From: Phycomyces nitens
Taxonomy: Eukaryota > Mucoromycota > Mucoromycetes > Mucorales > Phycomycetaceae
Direction: 5' to 3'
Assembly: GCA_022702545.1 (NCBI GenBank)
Contig: JAHRBC010000006.1
Coordinates: 2,542,001 to 2,606,000, forward strand
DNA length: 64,000 bases
Shown here: in pieces, positions 61,031 through 64,000 of the stretch
How positions within the stretch are numbered: position 1 is the first letter of the stretch
Layout of the letters: the number at the start of each line of letters is the position of its first letter
The notes under the pieces: generated by a model
Databases searched by the model: none
Seen by the model: the letters and a program-made list of their open reading frames with translations, nothing else
What the model was told of the DNA's origin: nothing
Made by a program: the position numbers and the translations under genes

Positions 61031-62099
61031 GAATCTTGTTTAGTATAAATTATCTCTTTTAGAGAGCAAATGTTAAATGTAATATTTTTATACATGAAGA
61101 ATATAATATTTTATATTTTATATTTTTGTAAATTTTCTGATAATTAATATCAATGGAAAATAAAACGCATCTAAATTCAAGTGTCAATCATTATTTCAGC
61201 CTTTTATATTGTATTTACTATTTATCCTGCCTCTATCGCTGGATATATTCAATCGCAGGATTGTCAATTTCGGATATTTATATTGGTACCCATATTCTTG
61301 AATCGCTTGGATAGACTATTGATTAAACACCAAAAGGTAATTATACTTGTTTAGAGTATCAAAGGCACCCAAAACAAGTTTTATACATTGGTAATGACAC
61401 TTGATCCATTAAAAGAGAATAATAATGTGCGGATACCAAAAGGCATAAAATGTAGCAGGCTCGTGGTACAATGTTTGGCTACTTTGTTTAAGAAAAATAG
61501 AAAGAGAAAGAATGTTTTGTATATGTATAATATTGTTTGTGAATAAGGTAGTTTGTGGCATAGTTATTGGCACCAGTAATATTGATTCAAAGCGACTTTA
61601 CTATCCAAAGAACGACATGGGATTGGAGTACACAAAGCCTATTTATTTTTTCAGTACATGATCCATTATAGAGTATTACCTTTGATGACATGTCTGTCAA
61701 AAACAATCGTATACAGAATGGGCATGTTTATAGAGATTATTAATATATTTTATCGCAAAAGAATATGAAATTAATTATACATAATATAAACCCGGTAATC
61801 GTAGTTTTGCAAATTACCTTGCAAAAAACAAAACAGAAATCTCTTGATAAATATAAGCAAATCTTGGCAAGTCTAAAGGACCTCTTTGTCCTATTGACCA
61901 TATATTGTAGACCATAATCTAATGACTGGTATAAAATCCAAGAAAAAAGTCCTTTCACATCTTGTAATTCTCAAAAGTCAAGATTGGAATTTGAGTTTTA
62001 ATATTTTGCCAATTAAAAGTCACGGTTCTTTTTACAGTATAGGCCATTTTTAATATGTGATTAATTAATATTTATATTCATTTGGCAAAAAAAAGAAGA
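61031..62099. other. Intergenic region
   Basis: AT-rich DNA. A 72-codon minus-strand ORF (61958-61740) shows only hydrophobic low-complexity sequence. I see no gene. Confidence 0.5.
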
Positions 62100-63257
62100 A
62101 TGGTCTGCTTTACTTCTTTAACCTCAATAAATAACCATATGCATTCTACCTTGTCCACCAAAACACCCAATGGTCCCGCTAGACAAGATGCAGCAGATCC
62201 CATTAGTGAATTATTGATATCAACAGATAAGAATATCAGCAGCCTACAAGATCAAGTCAAATCTATAGCAGGAATCGTCGGTGACTCCAAAGACGCCCTC
62301 GCCCGTCTGGAGAAAACTGTACGCGATATCGTTGCTGCTCAGGAAATCATCAATGCCAGATTCTCAAAAGGGGATACCAGGCCAGACGTCAAACAGATTC
62401 CAGACTTTACTTCTCTTCAACAAGAGAACTATGTGCCAGGAAGACGATATCCTCAAATATCTGTAAGCCTTGGGGATACGCACATGGCCGTCAAGATATT
62501 TAGTCTTTTTTTTTAATAGAAAATCATCAATGAATATCTGAGAAAACCAGCCTTTACCCATAAAGATCCCTCAAGAGTCGCAGAAAACAATTCAAGGCCA
62601 GGCTGGTCTCTAAACACCAGATTCAACGGTGGCTATAATCATGGTTTGGCCATGACCTTGACTGTCCACTTGCGGAACCATGAACACTCTGTTGGTATTT
62701 CGACAACTGACCTTGGGAGAATCGTGAAGAATCACTTTTGCAACCAGGTGCGCGAGGCTCACAAATCTCCAGAGGCTGCGTCCAGGAAGAGGCTGACTTC
62801 CAGAAGACGCCAGCGTACTGTAGTGGTAAATTTCTGGCCATGGATAAATGTATTTCTATAGAAATTGCTCAAATGATTCTCTAGCTTCTTCGCCGTCGCA
62901 GCTCAGCATATCAAAAGTACAAGGAGCTGATTGACAAGGAGTTTGGAAGACCTAATTGTGACAATGTGCTACAAAAGGTGGCCATGTCGGACGATGAGAC
63001 AGACGTTGAGGATCACGTAAAGGCATATCGGCCTAGTTGGCGGAGTGATGAGGTAATTATGTGTAGTGTCTTGAGCCAAGAGAAGTATGCTGACTTGAAA
63101 GTAGCTTCAAAGATTCTTGGATTTAGTCGACTATTTCTCACACCAGTCTCTAAAGAATAAAGCACGCCAAATATTAAAGCGCACTCGACATGTCAAAGAA
63201 ACCAAACTACCCACTGATTTAGCAGTCCCACTGCCCCAATGGGCCATCAAAAAGTAA
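62100..63257 (+). CDS. Unrecognised four-exon gene, coiled-coil and basic domain
   Basis: Hypothetical protein of 315 residues. Exons: 62100-62462, 62520-62825, 62885-63052, 63147-63257, all phase 0. The start may instead be Met at 62139. The N third is Ser/Thr-rich, then a predicted coiled coil (ISSLQDQVKSIAGIVGDSKD to RDIVAAQEIINARF). A central region has GWSLNTRFNGGYNHGLAMTL and IVKNHFCNQVREAHKSPEAA, then a strongly basic stretch (RKRLTSRRRQRTVV, LLRRRSSAYQKYKELI) that could bind nucleic acid. An acidic patch (MSDDETDVEDHV) and RPSWRSDEV follow, and the last exon ends PQWAIKK. I do not recognise the family; its style suggests a dispersed fungal family. MITE copy B starts 51 bp after the stop. 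Confidence 0.7.
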
Positions 63258-63308
63258 TATATTTTTGAAATAAAGTTTCAATTTGGGTGATTTATGGATG
63301 TTCTTGAC

Positions 63309-63937
63309 GGATACCGTTAAATCGACACACCAAAAACAACAACAAAAAGTAACCCGATTACCCATTAATCAAGTGTAAGACTTTGGTTATAAATACTTTG
63401 CTCTTTACGCATCACAGTCTACACATTAGAATCGATCTTTGAACCGTCTTTTTTTTCCCTTGTTTGGCAAAAAGGCTTTGTTAGGTCAATAAATTCCCAA
63501 ACCAAAAGTCTGTCAAGAATATACTTTGAATCAATAAAGACTCTAAACCCATATATATATATATATATTGCATGAATCTTGCTAACAATTGTTCAATACA
63601 GCTCGAACAAACTGGCAGCAGTCGGCTCTGACCTACTCTGCACACTGTTCAATTCGCTCAAAAATCAAAAAGAGGTATATGTTTAAATCAGCTATATTTC
63701 TCAAAGACCAAGAAAGCTGATACTACAGCTTATTTGTGCGCGAGGAGTTTCCTAGTCACAAAAACATCATGGGAGACATATTGCTGCTATAAAAACAGCG
63801 TCAAACATAAATCGTTGTTCATATCTCTTTCTTGGTTTGATTTCTGTCTATCCAAAAGTAAATGAAACTTGTATGTTTATTGCTTTATTAATTTGCATAT
63901 TCCATGGCTTTCCGTTGTGTCAGTTTAACGGTGTCTG
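63309..63937 (+). mobile_element. MITE-like element, copy B (about 629 bp)
   Basis: The left terminal repeat GGATACCGTTAAATCGACAC (63309 on) is inverted at the right end as GTGTCAGTTTAACGGTGTCT (ends about 63936). Inner DNA from about 63350 to 63595 matches copy A (27720-27955) block by block. The remainder (63600-63910) is absent from copy A. No ORF of note. The terminal sequence is shared with the Tc1-type relic at 22314, so it may be a deletion derivative of that element. Confidence 0.72.
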
Positions 63938-64000
63938 TTAGGATATATAAAGAAAAACACCACACAATTTTTGATTTCCACGATTTGTTGAAAATCTTGG

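Noticed and set aside
1..64000. CRISPR arrays, bacterial operons or plasmid features
   Set aside because: The window is intron-rich eukaryotic DNA. The only regular repeats are tandem coding or microsatellite repeats without spacers.

Overview
The window looks like a piece of a nuclear chromosome from a filamentous fungus, most likely Mucoromycota (Mucorales). The evidence is short introns with GT-AG ends and a CTAAC-type branch point, very AT-rich intergenic DNA full of poly-A/T and AT microsatellites, dense conserved eukaryotic genes, and fragments of multicopy genes and Tc1-type elements. The phylum is an inference from gene content and style. No marker in the window settles it.

Left part (1-27 kb) is gene-dense: the 5' part of ATP-citrate lyase (cut by the window edge, minus), a long Gln-rich C2H2 transcription factor (minus), eEF1B-gamma (plus), aspartate kinase (minus), cyclin C (minus), a Lam/Aster-type GRAM-VASt sterol transfer protein (plus), mitochondrial branched-chain keto acid dehydrogenase E1-beta (plus), an MMTAG2-like protein with a long RS-repeat tail (plus), eIF3i (minus), ribosomal protein uS19/RPS15 (plus) and an MFSD5-type transporter (minus). 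A degraded Tc1-type element sits between the MMTAG2 and eIF3i genes.

Middle part (27.2-36.7 kb) is a gene desert. It holds a MITE-like element, a large inverted duplication of a broken gene (arms about 0.7-0.8 kb, spacer about 0.35 kb), a 57-bp tandem repeat expanded in only one arm, and a decayed Tc1-type transposase. The inverted duplication is the most interesting structure in the window, because a transcript through it would fold into a long hairpin.

Right part (36.7-64 kb) holds a secreted, probably GPI-anchored, Cys-rich protein, a ceramide synthase (minus), a 4.3-kb gene-poor stretch, glutamate-cysteine ligase (plus), a SCYL1/Cex1-type pseudokinase (minus), the NEDD8-activating enzyme regulatory subunit (plus), a hexokinase (minus), a Rad5-type HIRAN-SNF2-RING repair ATPase (plus), a 70-residue secreted peptide, an unrecognised 315-residue multi-exon gene, and a second copy of the MITE-like element.

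Exon structures were traced by hand: splice sites were chosen so that phases match and known protein families read through. All complete gene models below sum to an exact multiple of three. The genes are metabolic and cellular housekeeping and do not form one pathway or cluster. Several are head-to-head pairs sharing short promoters (SCYL1/NAE1, eIF3i/uS19, hexokinase/Rad5). I saw no tRNA gene, complete rRNA gene or CRISPR array.
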